DNA of 64,000 bases from Armillaria gallica (GCA_037576215.1 JBANDB010000004.1:992001-1056000), one strand, 5' to 3'; counted from the first letter of the stretch, positions 47,502 through 60,590 are shown. The notes: a model not told the origin generated them from the sequence alone. Program-made: numbers and translations.

Positions 47502-49446
47502 GATGGGCGTATCACAAGAATAGAAGACAGTGTCGGTGTTTGGTGCTAGGGCGACGGAAGATAGTCGCCATCCGCCTTGAAGCCTGTGATCTCGATGAGC
47601 TGTGGAGATTGAGTCTGTTATTCCTAGGTCCACCGATGTCGTAGAATCTGTTGTATTTTCAGTATGCGTACGTTTACTCCGATATCTTCATCTCCGCCTC
47701 TAACAACTGAATTTTTGTAGGCAAAATCAAAAGGAGCAGTATAATTCAGTCGCCGAATAATCAAAACGTTCCGCACATTCCATCCAGGCCCCCTCTTGCC
47801 CATAATTACCGAGGCTCTGAGAACGGTAACCTTTGTATTACGTGTCAACTGTGTCATCCAATCCGAACAGGTACCATTCTCTGTGTGTCTTTTCTCGAAA
47901 TAAATCTCACTATTACTGTCCCCAATGTCAATTTTCCGTCCACAATAATCGGCCAAGCCTACTACAGATAGAATGCTACTGTCGGAGTGCGCGCCATCAC
48001 CAGAAAATAGACGCCCGGTCATAAATCACCCGACACAGCTTCGCTGCATGAACACTTTCCCGCAGCACTCCACGCCTGTCAAGCTGTTGGGCAAATGATT
48101 GATGTTCTGGGCTGCGTAGGCGCTGTGTCGGGGCAGCCAGTTGAAGGAAGAACATAACTAGATGGAGAGTAGAGGACGACTATGCGCTAAGCCTGCTGCG
48201 CCTACAGGATTGTGCATCGGAGATAGTGGAATATGAAGGAGACTTAGAGCATTCACATTGAATATTGCGAGATCCGATATAGAGGAAGCTTCGAAGTCGT
48301 TCTCGACAATCTCAGCGAATGAGAGAATCACATCCGAAGGTCAGAGGCGTACAGATGGAGCTGCCGAGACATCTGGCTCTTTTATTTTGTCTTGACCATC
48401 ATTCTTCTTGTGCCTCATTTCAAGAACTTCCCGCTCGTTGATGTAACTGATCTTGAAACGATCTCTCTATATGATTCTGGGCTGCTTTACCCGCTGTGTT
48501 AAATTCTTCCATGGCGGTGGATAGCAGTACCAACAGTGCGTCGACCTTAATCCCTTCGTTTAATTATATTGATTTTATCCTCAGCGCTAGACTAGTAGAA
48601 CTTACAGTTGATCTGACAGGCTTAGACGATGCCAGCCCTAGAAGTCTCACTTAGCGCCCAAATGTTACCGCGCGCTTGTCGATCAATCAGCATCTTTTGT
48701 TTCACCCTACACTTAGGCTAGGCGTCTCGTAAAAGGTGCGACTCATTTACATTTCATCCTCTCGTAACATCACTGACAGTACATACGTTCATCCGCACTA
48801 AGGTATTCGCTGATAATAATCTTTCCGTATCACAAGGTAACCCATCACTTCCATCTGTCAATCATTCCTGATAGACGCCAGTGTTAAGTATTCTCGTGCT
48901 GGTGCCAAAAGAATTTCCCTCGACGCTAAGGGCCCGAGTCCAAAAGGAGTCCGGAATATTGTCTTTCGAACTCGTCAAGAGGGAAATAATCACCAAACCA
49001 AGGGACGAGATGCATATGTTGCTCATATTGAGAGTAGAAGCATGATAGATAGTGCGCGCTTAGTTTTGGATGTAAGGTGCCCTTGGTTCGTTGTTTATTT
49101 TCCTCTTGTGAAGGGTGCAACTCATTGTTTACGCATTATCAGATAGTATCTAGGAAGTAGAACTCCGCCACTGAATGGTGGACGGGCACGCCAGGGCGTG
49201 ATAAAAAGGTACTGCATGCTGTTATGATAATCATCATCACATCGCTCCCGATGTCGATTTGTTGAACGTGGATTATGTTGGACTGATCAGAACAAAAACT
49301 GTCGGCGCCTACTATTTTCCCACAGCTTTCGAAAATGATGTGTGGCGGTGTTACCCTATGATGGCATTCAGCGCCAGCATGATACAGCACTTACTGGTTT
49401 TGCTTCCCCCCACCGAACAAGGCTACCCGACTCTGCATGCGTCCTT

Positions 49447-51275
49447 ATGGAAACTACGGCTTTCACGGCTGTGATACAAAAGTTTCCAATGAACAGTGGG
49501 GAATGGTTCTACCATTATAGAGATGTCATAATTCACGGCATAGATGATAAAACAAGAGGTAAGCTGAACGAAATATGAACAGATAAGAAATTCTATACTT
49601 TTTCCTGATAACATAGACAGATCGGCACTATGAGAGTCTGCCTGGGGTCACCATCTCCGCCTTTAATACAGAGGCTGGACAAGTAGCATCGTACTTCTCA
49701 GTACCGAAACAACGGAGATACCAAGGCAGAAGGCCTGTTATACCATCCTCTCTCTCCAATACCCCCTGCAAGGTTCTCGGTGTAGATGGATTGTTAGGGA
49801 GGCTTAACACTATCCTTGGCACAACATACACACTCTACAAACCACGCATATACTCACTTCTTTTGGTCTTCATTACAAAGAACTCTGATTTTGGAACTGC
49901 CTATGCATATCTCCGCCCATTTTGGTACAGACATGATTTCACCGATGTCGAAGACGAACTACGTGCACGTGAAGAAAGGGACCTGATGATGCGGGAAGAT
50001 GTACTCGTGAATAAGAGGATCATCTGCGAAAAGGTGCCTCCTCGGCGCGTCTGGGATCTGTACAGCAATCGGGTGGTGCCATGGTGGGCCGCGCGCGGAT
50101 GGCCATATGCAATATCACATGCGTGGGTGGAAGAGAAGGATCGCATGGATGTGATGACACCGATCAACGGATATGAATGGCCCGTGCCGATGCCGAAGGA
50201 CACCAATCTCGATCTGATCCGTATCGAGATGCTGAATGTGGGCGCGGAGTATGCGTGGCTAGATGTGCTCTGCTTGAGACAGGAGCGCGGACGGCGGGAG
50301 GATCTGCGTGCGGAGGAGTGGAAGCTGGACGTGCCTACCATCGGATATCTGTATAGTCACATGGAGTGGGGGGTGTACTACTTCAATGGACTGGGCCGGC
50401 CATTGCGCATGAAGATGAGAGACTTTGAGAGCGATCGGAGTTGGTTCAGACGTGTGTGGACACTGCAGGAGTTCTCTTATCGCAGGATCATCGGTGGGGA
50501 TACAGGCGATGACAATGCCATGGAAGATGAGGTACGCACAGAGATTGACAGGCGGCTACTAGCTCTGCAAGGTCTAATTGACTTTCATGGCATCTGGGTC
50601 GCATTGTCGCACATACGGGATCGAGTGTGTACCAATCCCGTCGATAGAATTGCGGGGTTGGTGTATCTCCTGGATTGGGTGGACGCAATACCAGCTTACC
50701 ATGAGATGCAATCCATGGAGGAAGCGTGGACAGCATTGGTGGATGTGTTGTACCCTGCCGAGCGGGCCACTTTGTTCTTTACATATCCCAGACCTGGGAA
50801 TGGAAACAAAGTTTGGAGACCATCATGGAGCCAGGTCATGAATGACGTCGAGGTTCTATCATCAATCCCTGATCACTTTGAAGCTTGGGTTCTACGCACA
50901 GAGGATACAGATTCCGAATGGGTCAACGCAGTCTCTATTGAATCGGGATATGTGCAGGGATTGGCCGAAGGATCACATGACGGGAAACATCGACAGGGAT
51001 CGCTCGTTGTCACAGATGATACTGGAACAAGGCACACATTCAAAATTATAGCACACCACCAATACCAAATACCTGATGGTCTATACGCACTCCTGGGTAG
51101 TTGCCTATATAACTACGATGATGGCAAGCTCATGGACGAACACTGGGTAGTTGGGCGAAGGTTGCCAGAGCGGAAGTTTGAGAAGGTGTCAGTGTTTCAG
51201 ATTGCAAATGAAGAAGAAGTGAAGAGACTGGATGACCTGCAGATTGCTATGGATGAAAAGATCTTTCTTGTTTGA
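49447..51275 (+). CDS. HET-like protein, copy 3
   Basis: Exons 49447-49558 and 49621-51275 use the same split-codon intron as copy 2, giving 588 residues from ATG 49447 (METTAF). The HET-like core is intact: ISHAWV (residues 202-207), AWLDVLCLRQ (about 249-258) and SWFRRVWTLQE (about 311-321). The N-terminal block (PVIPSSLSNTP) and the C-terminal KVSVFQIANEEEVKRLDDL block are also present. Differences from copy 2 cluster around residues 18-35, 80-100, 283-300 and in the last quarter. That is uneven and may mark regions under diversifying selection or conversion. The protein is presumed cytoplasmic with a role in non-self recognition, by family analogy only. Confidence 0.85.
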
Positions 51276-54200
51276 CCTGCGCATACCTTTGTGACAATTT
51301 TTACTAGTATGGACTTGGATCAAATTATATTAAAAAACCACAGTCTTGTTGCATCGGCTTAGATAATTTCCTTGGAGATACAAGAAGTACTACGGTAGAA
51401 CAGACGTGATGCATGAAGAATCAAGAGTCGATGTAGAACAGCATAAAGAAATGCAATGTGCATTGTCGGAAAAAGCAGCAGAGGCAGCATCAGGACCGAT
51501 CTGGATATTGCTAGCGCCATTATTGTTCTTCCCGATTACTGACCACGGTTCGTTGTTTGTTGACTGCCCTCCTCAAAGGCTCTTTCCCATTGATATTGTG
51601 TTTTCTTGCTGAAGGCATGTCAAATAAACTATGCTTTATCCACCATGGATTCCCGTGGTTCTTTCTCGTTTGGACTAACATTTCAGCGCATGCAAGTCCT
51701 ACATTCTTTCATGGACGGATGTACGTGGCAGTTTTTCGATTGCGGGCCTCGATTGCAACATACACCAGCTCTAAGGACGTCCAATATGTGTACAGAACCC
51801 GCGTGAATTTTGCCATTGACTTCATATCTACAGTCTTAAACACCAATCTCAAAACCAAGTTCGCCTTCAAGCTCGTGGAAGATACTGTGTATACGTGCAG
51901 TCTGTTGCGCAAGCAGGCTAGAACACAGTTTCGAGGTGTCTATAAGACGCTTATGCTCGGAGGGAGGCGATCTCAAGGCTGTTTGCGCAGAGATTTGCCA
52001 TTGGCTTTTTGAATGCCCTTCTATTTTCAAGTTTTTCTTGTGGAGAACAAAAAGGTTCAACCCGATGGAAATGAGATGCCATCGACGTATATGGATCATG
52101 CTGGGCCGTAGTATGGTAGTAGCAAGGAAGGTAAACATCTTGTTTGCAGGCGAGTCGTACCACCCCGACGTTGCCGTTCCTTCCTATTTTTGGTCTGCGA
52201 AGAGGAACGGACCCTATCCCCCGGACCTTCTTTCTCCCAATATGTCTTTGCGAGAGGATCGGTATATGCGGGTGTCGACGAGTGCACTGAGGAGACTTAT
52301 AAGTGTCTAGGGACGCTGCGAGGATTTGGCATGTTGCAAGCTTTCTGAGTTCTGATCGTTTAAGTTGTAAATCACACCTTGTAGTAGCCATTGTGAGTAT
52401 CATCGTTTCTTTGACTGACACTGTCCGTATTGGGTTTCCAGGTATTCTCTCTATTCAGTTTCTTTGACATGGTATCAAGAAGACGCGAGACCATGCAGCA
52501 TTCTCATCGCTGAATCCTCGTACTTACCTCAAGCGAGTGAATATTTCATTTCTGGTACTGAGGCTTTCCAAATCTCGACTGACTTGCACATTAATCACAC
52601 GAGTCGTACTTCTGAAAATCAATCCGGTTTGCGAGAAATTGATTCCTAACTCTAAATTCTCATGTTACACGCTGAGATGCTATCTTCGCTCCGAGCGAAT
52701 AAACGTCCATCGCTTCATCCGCTACTCAATCTTCCGAAAATATAAACAGCCTCACTTACACATGTACAAGATGCCAATGCCTTCGGAAATGCACCTGTCG
52801 CTGAAAAATAGCGTCTCCGCTTCTTGGGAATGTAGATGATCCCTTCAGCAACAGCTTAAAAAACAGTTGAGCAAAAACATACGGTTGAATTATAGGATGG
52901 TTTTTTGCAATGCTAAATCCTTGAAGAACAGATCTAATATTATCTGTCGTCCGTTACTTGGAACCTGCACGAAGAAGATAAACACAAATCACTGTGACGC
53001 GGAACTGCCGGGGTACCTCCCAGCGCGAAAGCATATCAGAGTTAGGCGCCCTCTTGCTCGGGGTTTCACGATTAAACGGCGATGTCACGAAATAGCAGTA
53101 GGCTCCCAACAGGTTCCGTGAGGCAGTGAGAAAATGGCTAGTCACGATAAAGCTTGAGATCTATCTATTTCCAGGCAAATAGTGAAGACAAACCTTCCTG
53201 GTGTGAATCACCTCGTTATATGCGCCAAGGTGTTGCCCTCTATCAGAAGTCAGAAGCTATCATATGAAAATACGTGCATAATGTACGTGCCCTTATTGGC
53301 AAACTGTGATGGATCCATCTTTATTTGAGGCCCATCAGTATATTAGTCCATAAAACGATCACATATACTGACTCTAAATGGACGCACAAATGTGACTACA
53401 TCCGGGCGATGTATATCGTCTGTCAGCAAGACGAAGAGGTCTACGAAGAAGTCAGTCGAGAGAAGAGATTTATCTAAAGGAACGTACGCGAGCAGTAATT
53501 GCTCATTGAGATCTTGGTACATAGAGATTACTTGCGCATTCTCTCGCCCAGGGTAACGACCCACCACAGTGGTGAAGACAATGATCTTGTTTGAGAAGCG
53601 TGTATCACTCCACGCTGAGTAGATGAGTTCAATGAGATTAGCAAATAACGATGAAGGATAACTCACGAATCTCCGCTTGGCCATCTCCGTACCATGTCAA
53701 CACTACGGCACAGGAACCTCCCTCCTACCCCACGGCGACCATCTCAAACTGGCGTTCGTGGCTCGCATTTACTGTAATGGAGATACCGAACTTCCAGAAA
53801 ATAATCAAAGCTAAGGTCGTAGACATCAGGAAGAGAAAGTACGAGGAGGTCTAATTGAGCACCCACCTATTATTTTGCCTTCGACCGGTTTTGGCGTCGC
53901 AAAGTGGTGGATCAATAGGAGGACTGTATTTGAAGATTTCAAGGGGCTGGTCCCGATGCTAACAAAATCACTCACCTGCTTGGATCCGGCGAACGCTCCA
54001 AGAGGATCGAAAGGTTGATCAGTCTAGATCATCTCTCATCGATTCGCCTTCCTAGCTTGTTGGCATAACCTAAGGTGGGAAGCGCGTAGTACTCCCAATG
54101 TTATTTTAGCAGTACATGGTTGAGAGGCCGTTGCCACGACGATCGTCACCCTAGGAAAGTGCCTAGGCGCAGCTGAACGAAGAGACATAATATTGAATGA

Positions 54201-55294
54201 CTTCGCCGCAGCCTACGACAGTACGAGGAAAGTTGAGCGGGATGGATGGTGAACGGTTTGAGATTTTGCAACGTCGGCAAATTTGGACACGCGATGACGG
54301 GTATATTTGCTAACGGCGGGAGACAGGGTTCAAAATAAATAAGGGAACCTTCTTGCCCAGCCTATGATATAATGAGACAGAGGAGGTTAAGTGGGAACGA
54401 AGTATACGCACCATAGACCAAGTACCGTAACCCTCCTGCTTGTAATGTCGTGCGCAAGGAAGGTATGCCGTCGCGGAGTCCCAGAAGCATGACGTCGAAC
54501 CACGATAAAGCTGCGGTCTTGATATCTAGGGGAGGAACTGAACATAACTGAGGGAATACATGAATAGTACACACCTGCCAGATACCTCGCAGAGATGATG
54601 ATAGACTCAATTTAATGGTAACCGGTTCCAGAGTTCGTAGAACAACTCCCTCTTGACGTCTGCAAGATTCTTGTTCATGGACGTCAATCTGTATTGAGGA
54701 CCGAAGAATGGATGTTGAAACAAAGCAATCCAGTGGGAATTTTCATCAAAAAATTGATTGTTCTGGTAAACACGGTCAGCTAACGGCTTCGAGCTAGGGG
54801 TGCACGTACCTGCTTCCCGATAGGCAGACTCAGGTAGACGAAACGAGGCCGAATCCAAGGCGATCACGCACTGGAGTTTGGTCTTGATGGGTGCCTTCAA
54901 GGCGAATTTGTAGCTGCTGGACATCGTGCTAGGCAACTTTGCGGAAACACGGTAAACAGAAGAAGTGTGACTGACAAAGCTTCATACGCACCACACTTTC
55001 CCCTTGGCTAAAAGTCCGGCTCCGATGATAACCCTCTCCACAGAGTCATCGCTTGTCGACGTCCCAGGTTGGAGTGAGAAACTACGCGTTTGAAAGACAA
55101 GGTCGGCGATAGAGACGTTGTTCGAAGGCCGTGACAATCGCACAGATGTAGTTTCTTTCGTTCTTGGCCATTCATCGGGTGCAGAAACTCGAAGGATAGT
55201 AACTAGTAGGTCATGGACGTCTATGACGGAGAGGCTACTTCAGCAGATCTCGGCATCAAGTTCGCCTCATGACATCATGACTGCCGTCTAGGAC
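51276..55294. repeat. D block, copy 3
   Basis: This block aligns with 40235-44175. A plus-strand frame at 51557-52012 (151 codons) and one at 51936-52310 are open; the first is broken in copy 2. The block is cut at 55294 by a Mutator-like terminus. In the other copies the same point (TAGGACG) continues into U-block sequence. Confidence 0.8.
53343..55214 (-). pseudogene. D-block gene, copy 3: unknown protein, decayed
   Basis: The same layout as the other copies starts from an ATG at 55214 with an early stop. Open pieces are 54936-54607 (109 codons, contains YQNNQFFDENSHWIALF), 54610-54362 (AALSWFDVMLLGLRDGIPSL), and 53684-53343 (113 codons, contains IYSAWSDTRFSNKIIVF and LLLAYVPLDKSLLS, ending at TAA). 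The last block is undamaged here but carries a stop in copy 2, while the N-terminal block is undamaged in copy 2 but broken here. The two copies have therefore decayed independently. The family is unrecognised. Confidence 0.5.
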
Positions 55295-57315
55295 GGGCAC
55301 GTAGAATTTTGCATTTAACCCTTGCACGCTTGCGTTCCCTTGCGAGTTTCCGTTTGCATTTGCGTTTGCGTTCATATGCACGCGTTCGAATGAATTGCAT
55401 TTGCGTTCGATCAAATGCATTTGCGTTTCTGAGTGTGACATCATTTGCGTGCGTGACACGATCGACTCTCTCGTCTTGGATGCCTTTCCTGAGTCCGAAA
55501 GTGTAATACACCTGTGTATTGTGTGTTGTAAATCCAGTTTCAACGCGTAGAAACGTCGATGATACTATAATAGTGAGCTCGGCAATAGGTACAGCCACCA
55601 TCACAAACTGATCGGGCATCTAAGAACCCATTTCGGAACTCACGCTCTACCGCCACGTCTGCATCGATTCTCTGTCTTGCACTGTAATCTTTCTTCACTT
55701 AGGATACTGTTTCTCCAACAGACTCGGATTGCTTCAATATTTAATAGTCCCAATGTTGAATTCTAGCCACAAAGGTTCGAGCTCAAGTCTTATCGTGTCA
55801 GTACACTTTCGCAGAGTAACTATGAGTACATGAGCCAACTGAAAGGTGCTGAGCGCCTCTATGAATGCAAAGTGCTACACACTAAACACCACACACAAAC
55901 ACTCAGTTAATTGCGGTTTGAAGGAAGGTATGTTATACCAGGTTATGACACTTTGTACTGTAGGATACAAGTTCCGGGTGCAAATAATATGATTTGTATA
56001 AAGAATATATTGCGATGTCCACTCTAAGTTCGACGTGTTACTGAACACAAACTCAAACTGATACAGAATAACTGCCTGGTGCAGGTTCTGAACTCATGCT
56101 GGCTGCCTGGTGCAGTTTCAATACTGATACGTTGTGCCTGGTTGTGACTTAAAACACACTGACTGGTTCTGAACTGTTTCTTGGGTCTAACTTTCTGTTT
56201 CTAGCTTAATTCTGTTCGCTTGCTTGTCTGTCCTTGCACACCCGATGTGACCAGGCCACAATCTTTCTATTCCAAGTGAGTCTACGACTCGAAGCTCTTA
56301 ACCAATAAAACCTGTACTATTCGCCTGGTAGCGTTCCGGGGGGTCAGAAACCTGCCTCCCCACTAGATACATGACCTGTATTTATACTATCCTACTGGTA
56401 CATTATTACCAATCCTTTTCACTACTGACTAATATACTTGCTGACCCAACCTGGTGAGGATAAACGCTCTACCTGGCAGATATTATCTCATCCGCGGCTA
56501 CCTGGTCAATTGATCATACTAGATCATCACCAGGCGATCGGATAACTTCCGCCGGAATGCCGGGTGATTACACTATACGAGTCACAAATCTGGAACCTCG
56601 GTCGACCGGGTAGAATACCGATCTTCTATTCAAGCGTTGGATCAGCCTGTTTCGAAGTTACCAGGTGGACGTCTTTCTTTACAATGTGCTACTTTCTTTC
56701 TGTGTCTTACTGATTGGTACAAGGTAATACTGTTGTATTGCCAGGAAATGTTAAATTACATGTGTTTTTAAAGGGTGTACGCCTGGCAGGCGTATCACAA
56801 CATTAAGTAATACCAGGCCAGAATAACTGTGCAGATAAGTAACACAAGACCGTGATGAGTAAAAACGCTAGTGAAATCGGATTGAACTTGATTTGATCCA
56901 GTGTCAAACGCAAATGTGACAGGTGTGTCACATTTGCGTTCATTTGCGTTCATTTGCGTTCACTTGGTAACGCATGCATTCTCTTTGCATCGCATGCGTG
57001 GGATGTTTTACCATTCGCGTTCTTACTTAAACACTTGCGAGAAGTATCTGAACGCATGCATAAATCAAGTTAACGCATGCGTTCTTGATTGAAACGTTTG
57101 CGTTACTTTGATTGGTGCATGCGTTCATATGATTTGACTTTTGTAACTTCTGTTCGGGCTTCCACCCATTTTTTGATGGATGTATGGTACATAAATACCA
57201 TCGGACCATCCACAGGCACCTCGTGGGCAGGTATTTTACTGTCTTCAGGTCTCAAATAATTGACTTGACACTGTAATCTATCCGGAACAGTGTTGAAACC
57301 TCCTAAAGATTAAGA
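55295..57315. mobile_element. Mutator-like element, right end lost
   Basis: The left terminus GGGCACGTAGAATTTTGC matches the left end at 26699, and the next 200 bp and the 56890-57310 stretch match the interior of the 8.3-kb element. The 9 bp before it are GTCTAGGAC, but no second copy or GCCC end is seen. The U block resumes near 57316 about 270 bp inside its expected start, so a deletion probably removed the right terminus and adjacent host DNA. Confidence 0.6.
55930..56830. repeat. CCTGGT/ACCAGG-rich insert, possibly a solo LTR
   Basis: About fifteen CCTGGT or ACCAGG words occur within 900 bp. The stretch starts near TGTTATACCAGG and ends near GGCGTATCACAACA, which resembles LTR borders. 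It is absent from the corresponding part of the 8.3-kb element. No target duplication could be confirmed. Confidence 0.4.
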
Positions 57316-60300
57316 ATGCATATGAATACTTTGAATTATAGGATTGTTCTTTTTCGTGGATGGATGTATGTGGAGACTATTTTAGTTCCTGGTCTTCGTA
57401 CTGAAACAATACATCTCTCAGGATATACAAATTTCGAAGATTGCCAGCATGCTTTTCATGTCTCTTACACTCATAGTCTCCATGTCTCGCACACGTGTGC
57501 TACAAAGTATTTTCCAGATATGCGCGACGACGACTAACAATGGAAAACCTAATTCCGTTGCCGAACAGATGACAGAAGGCCCGTCGTTATTGTGAGAAAA
57601 TAGGTATACTGCCCTCTTTAAATGATCTCCGACGAACCTGATGAGCCCCGACCATTCTTTGGGTGGTCAGTCTTCAGAGAAGGCTTAGCCTGTTGCCGCA
57701 TGATTTCGACTGGCTGGACCGAGCGGTTTCTTCAACGATTTGGCGAAGAATCACTAAAATATTGGCTATCAATCTGATATTGACAAGGCCTCCAAACTCT
57801 CGGCGGCAGCTGCACATATGAGGGCGTCTTCGCGAGTGACAAATCATTTGAGGAGTCCTCAATGCTGTTGCTCAGATGGTTTCTATTCCATTCGTGAGTG
57901 ACCTTCATTTTCATTGTACGACACTGGCTCACAGGAGAAAACAAGATCTTCATCGGGATGGGAAAACGTGCAACCTGACGTACGGGTCCACATGCGCACT
58001 ACATTATTTCCTCTTTTGCCATTCATCGAACGCTCAACGTTCAACCGTACGTTCTGTTGTCGAGTTCTGAACTCTTTCGGAAATAACCTATTGTCGTCAT
58101 GATGTACACAGCCTGACCGATTTGGCACTTCTCTTCACTCTATATCCTAGCGCATAGGACAAGCTTCTGCTCAATATTCTTATCTGTCTTGTCAATGGCT
58201 CTCCATCGCCATGGCCGCGCATCGGTGGAGGGTTGTCACTGCCTTTGTTTGGGTATCGCTATCAGCTCATTAAACCTCCTTACGTTGATATTAGGCTGGA
58301 TTTTAGCGTATGTCGCTAATTCTCATTCTGCTGTCATATGTACTAAACCCTCCTCAAAAAACAGTCCTTCCTACTCTTCGTTGGCCTCGGACTTGTCGGC
58401 ATTGTTACTCCAGCCATGCCTCTACTCTATGTTTGCATCCAATGCAAATGGAGAGATGTCATTTCAGTGCCCACTACGGCTCGAGTCATTCGCGGCGTCA
58501 CATCCCGTCAGAATGTGCGAACCTGTCCTTTCTCTTGTCTCATCTGCAGTGTGGACAAGCGGCTGCTGACTCCGTGCTTCCACGTCTCGTATTGGATATC
58601 ATCGTCAATCAGAATGACATCCGAGTACTGTCGAATAATGAGTTGATTTTTTCAGCAAGCGTATGTTGAATCCTATCTCCTCTTCCGATGTAGACCTGAC
58701 TGGATTTTTGTAGGCCAAATGAGTAGGATAATCCAATCGCAGAATAATCAAAATATTCTACACATTCCATCCCACATCGGAAATCTCCATCTAGCCCCAT
58801 CTCTCGTCCACAATCAACGTGTCCCTGAGAATGGTAACCTTTGTATTACAGATCGCCAGGGTCAAATCTCCCACCACTGCCCACAATATGAATAGATGCT
58901 ATCCTCAGTGCGTCTGCGCTCGAAGAAAGTATGACTACTCCCATTCCCAACCTCGATTTTCTGTCTGCAATTATCACTGAGCCTACAGCAAATAGAATGC
59001 TCCTGTCAGACCACGCGTCATTATCTGCTAATAGACGCCCAGTCATAAATCACCCAACGCAGTTTCGCCGCAGGAGCATTCTGCAGAACGATTTACGAAT
59101 CAAGCATTCGGAGCAGAGTATCAATGTTCTGTACTGCGTAGGCGCCGTGTCGCGGAATGAAGAGTGCAGTACGAGTATGTGCTGGTCTTGGGGGATCACT
59201 CATCGGAGATATTGAAATATGAACGATACTTGGAATATTCACATTGAACGTCGCTAGATCCGATAATAGAGGGAGCTTCAAACTTGTTGTGCTTGATCTC
59301 ACCAAATCAAAGAATCACATTCGAAGGTCAGATGGAGCTGTTGAAAACATCTGACTCTTTGATTTTGGCTTCGCCGGCATTCCGCCTTCCATCTTGTTCA
59401 AGGACTTCCTGCTCGTGGACTTAGCTTACCCTGCTGCATTCCTTGATGGATCCAAACCATCTCTGTATGTTAGGCGACTTCGTGAGCCGTATTACATCCT
59501 TTTATGACGGCAGATAGGAATAACAACCATACGTCCAGCTTTACTCCATTTGATCCTCAGTACTAGACTAGAAGAACTTATGTTCGATCTGACAGACTCA
59601 GAGGCCGCCTGCCATAGAAATCTGACTTAGTGCCCAGCCATTAGCGCACACTTGTTGATCAATCAACATCTCTCGGTGCTTCCTAGGCTTCTTGTAAAAG
59701 GTCACTGGTGCGACTCATGTACATTTCATTGTCTCGTAACATCACCAAAAGCACGTGCATTCATCCGCGCTAAAGTATTCGCTGTTGCAGTGGATAATAA
59801 TCTTTCCGTATCATAAGGTAATCCATCACTTCCTTCTGTCAATCATTTCTTGATAGACGCAAGTATTAGATATTCTGGTGCTGGTACCAAAAGAATTTCC
59901 CTCGATGCTAAGGGACCGAGTCCAAAAATGAGTCAGGAATATTGTCTTTCGAACTCGTTAAGCCTCGAATATCACCATACCAGGGGGAAGAGATACAAAT
60001 GCGGCCTATATTGAGAGTAGAAGCGTGATAGATGGCGGGCACTTAGTCTTCGATAGAACATGCCCTTAATTCATTGTATCTTTTCCGCTTGAAGGGTACG
60101 TCTCATTGTTTACAATTCATTAGATCGTATCTTTCAAGTAGACATCAAGTACTGAATGATAGACGCTCCTGGGAGCATCTCCTCCCAAGTGGCGTCCACG
60201 CCAAGAACTGATAAATGGGCACTACCTGCTGTTATGATGATGATGATCACACAGCTCACGATGTCCGATTGTTGAACATGGATTATGTTAGGCTGATCCG

Positions 60301-60450
60301 AACAAAATCCGTCGGCACCTACTAATTTCCCACAGCTTTCAACAACGACGCGTGACCGTGTTACCCTGTGATGGCATTCAGCACCGGCACGATACAGCAC
60401 CTACTACGTTTACTTCTCTCCACCAGAACGATTCTACCCGACTCTCTGCA
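57316..60450. repeat. U block, copy 3, without its HET-like gene
   Basis: This block aligns with 35300-38393 almost to the end. It keeps the minus-strand frames at 57862-57674 and 60400-60134 (MLYRAGAECHHRV). It stops after CTCTCTGCA at 60442-60450. In copy 1 the same nonamer (38385-38393) lies 9 bp before the HET-like ATG. The gene it should precede is not in the window. Confidence 0.75.
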
Positions 60451-60590
60451 GGGCCAGGAGAATTTTGCGTTTTTGAGTTGCACGCTTGCGTTCACTTGCG
60501 TTTATTTGCATTTCATTTGCGTTTCCTATCAATGTATTTATGACATCATCAATGCATGTTGGTACATATGAATGCGAGGGAAATTTACGC
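60451..60590. mobile_element. Left end of a fourth Mutator-like element
   Basis: The terminus GGGCCAGGAGAATTTTGCG is followed by TTGCGTTC-type repeats and matches the inward reading of 35018. It is interrupted at 60591 by an LTR. The preceding nonamer CTCTCTGCA is the expected target duplication; its partner would lie beyond 64000. Confidence 0.65.

Larger units (their letters stand above)
44176..49446. repeat. U block, copy 2, interrupted by a small Mutator-like element
   Basis: This corresponds to 35028-38402 but is longer, because 46177-47492 is a transposon and other insertions are present (for example around 45800-46170). Shared minus-strand frames are seen at 45044-44850, 45867-45679, 48022-47624 (132 open codons, the longest surviving version), 49120-48926 and 49390-49139. 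The block ends at the HET-like ATG at 49447. Confidence 0.75.

Noticed and set aside
51951..52421. 156-codon minus-strand frame in the D3 block
   Set aside because: It overlaps a plus-strand frame of similar length shared by both copies. Neither can be preferred, so it was not called as a gene.
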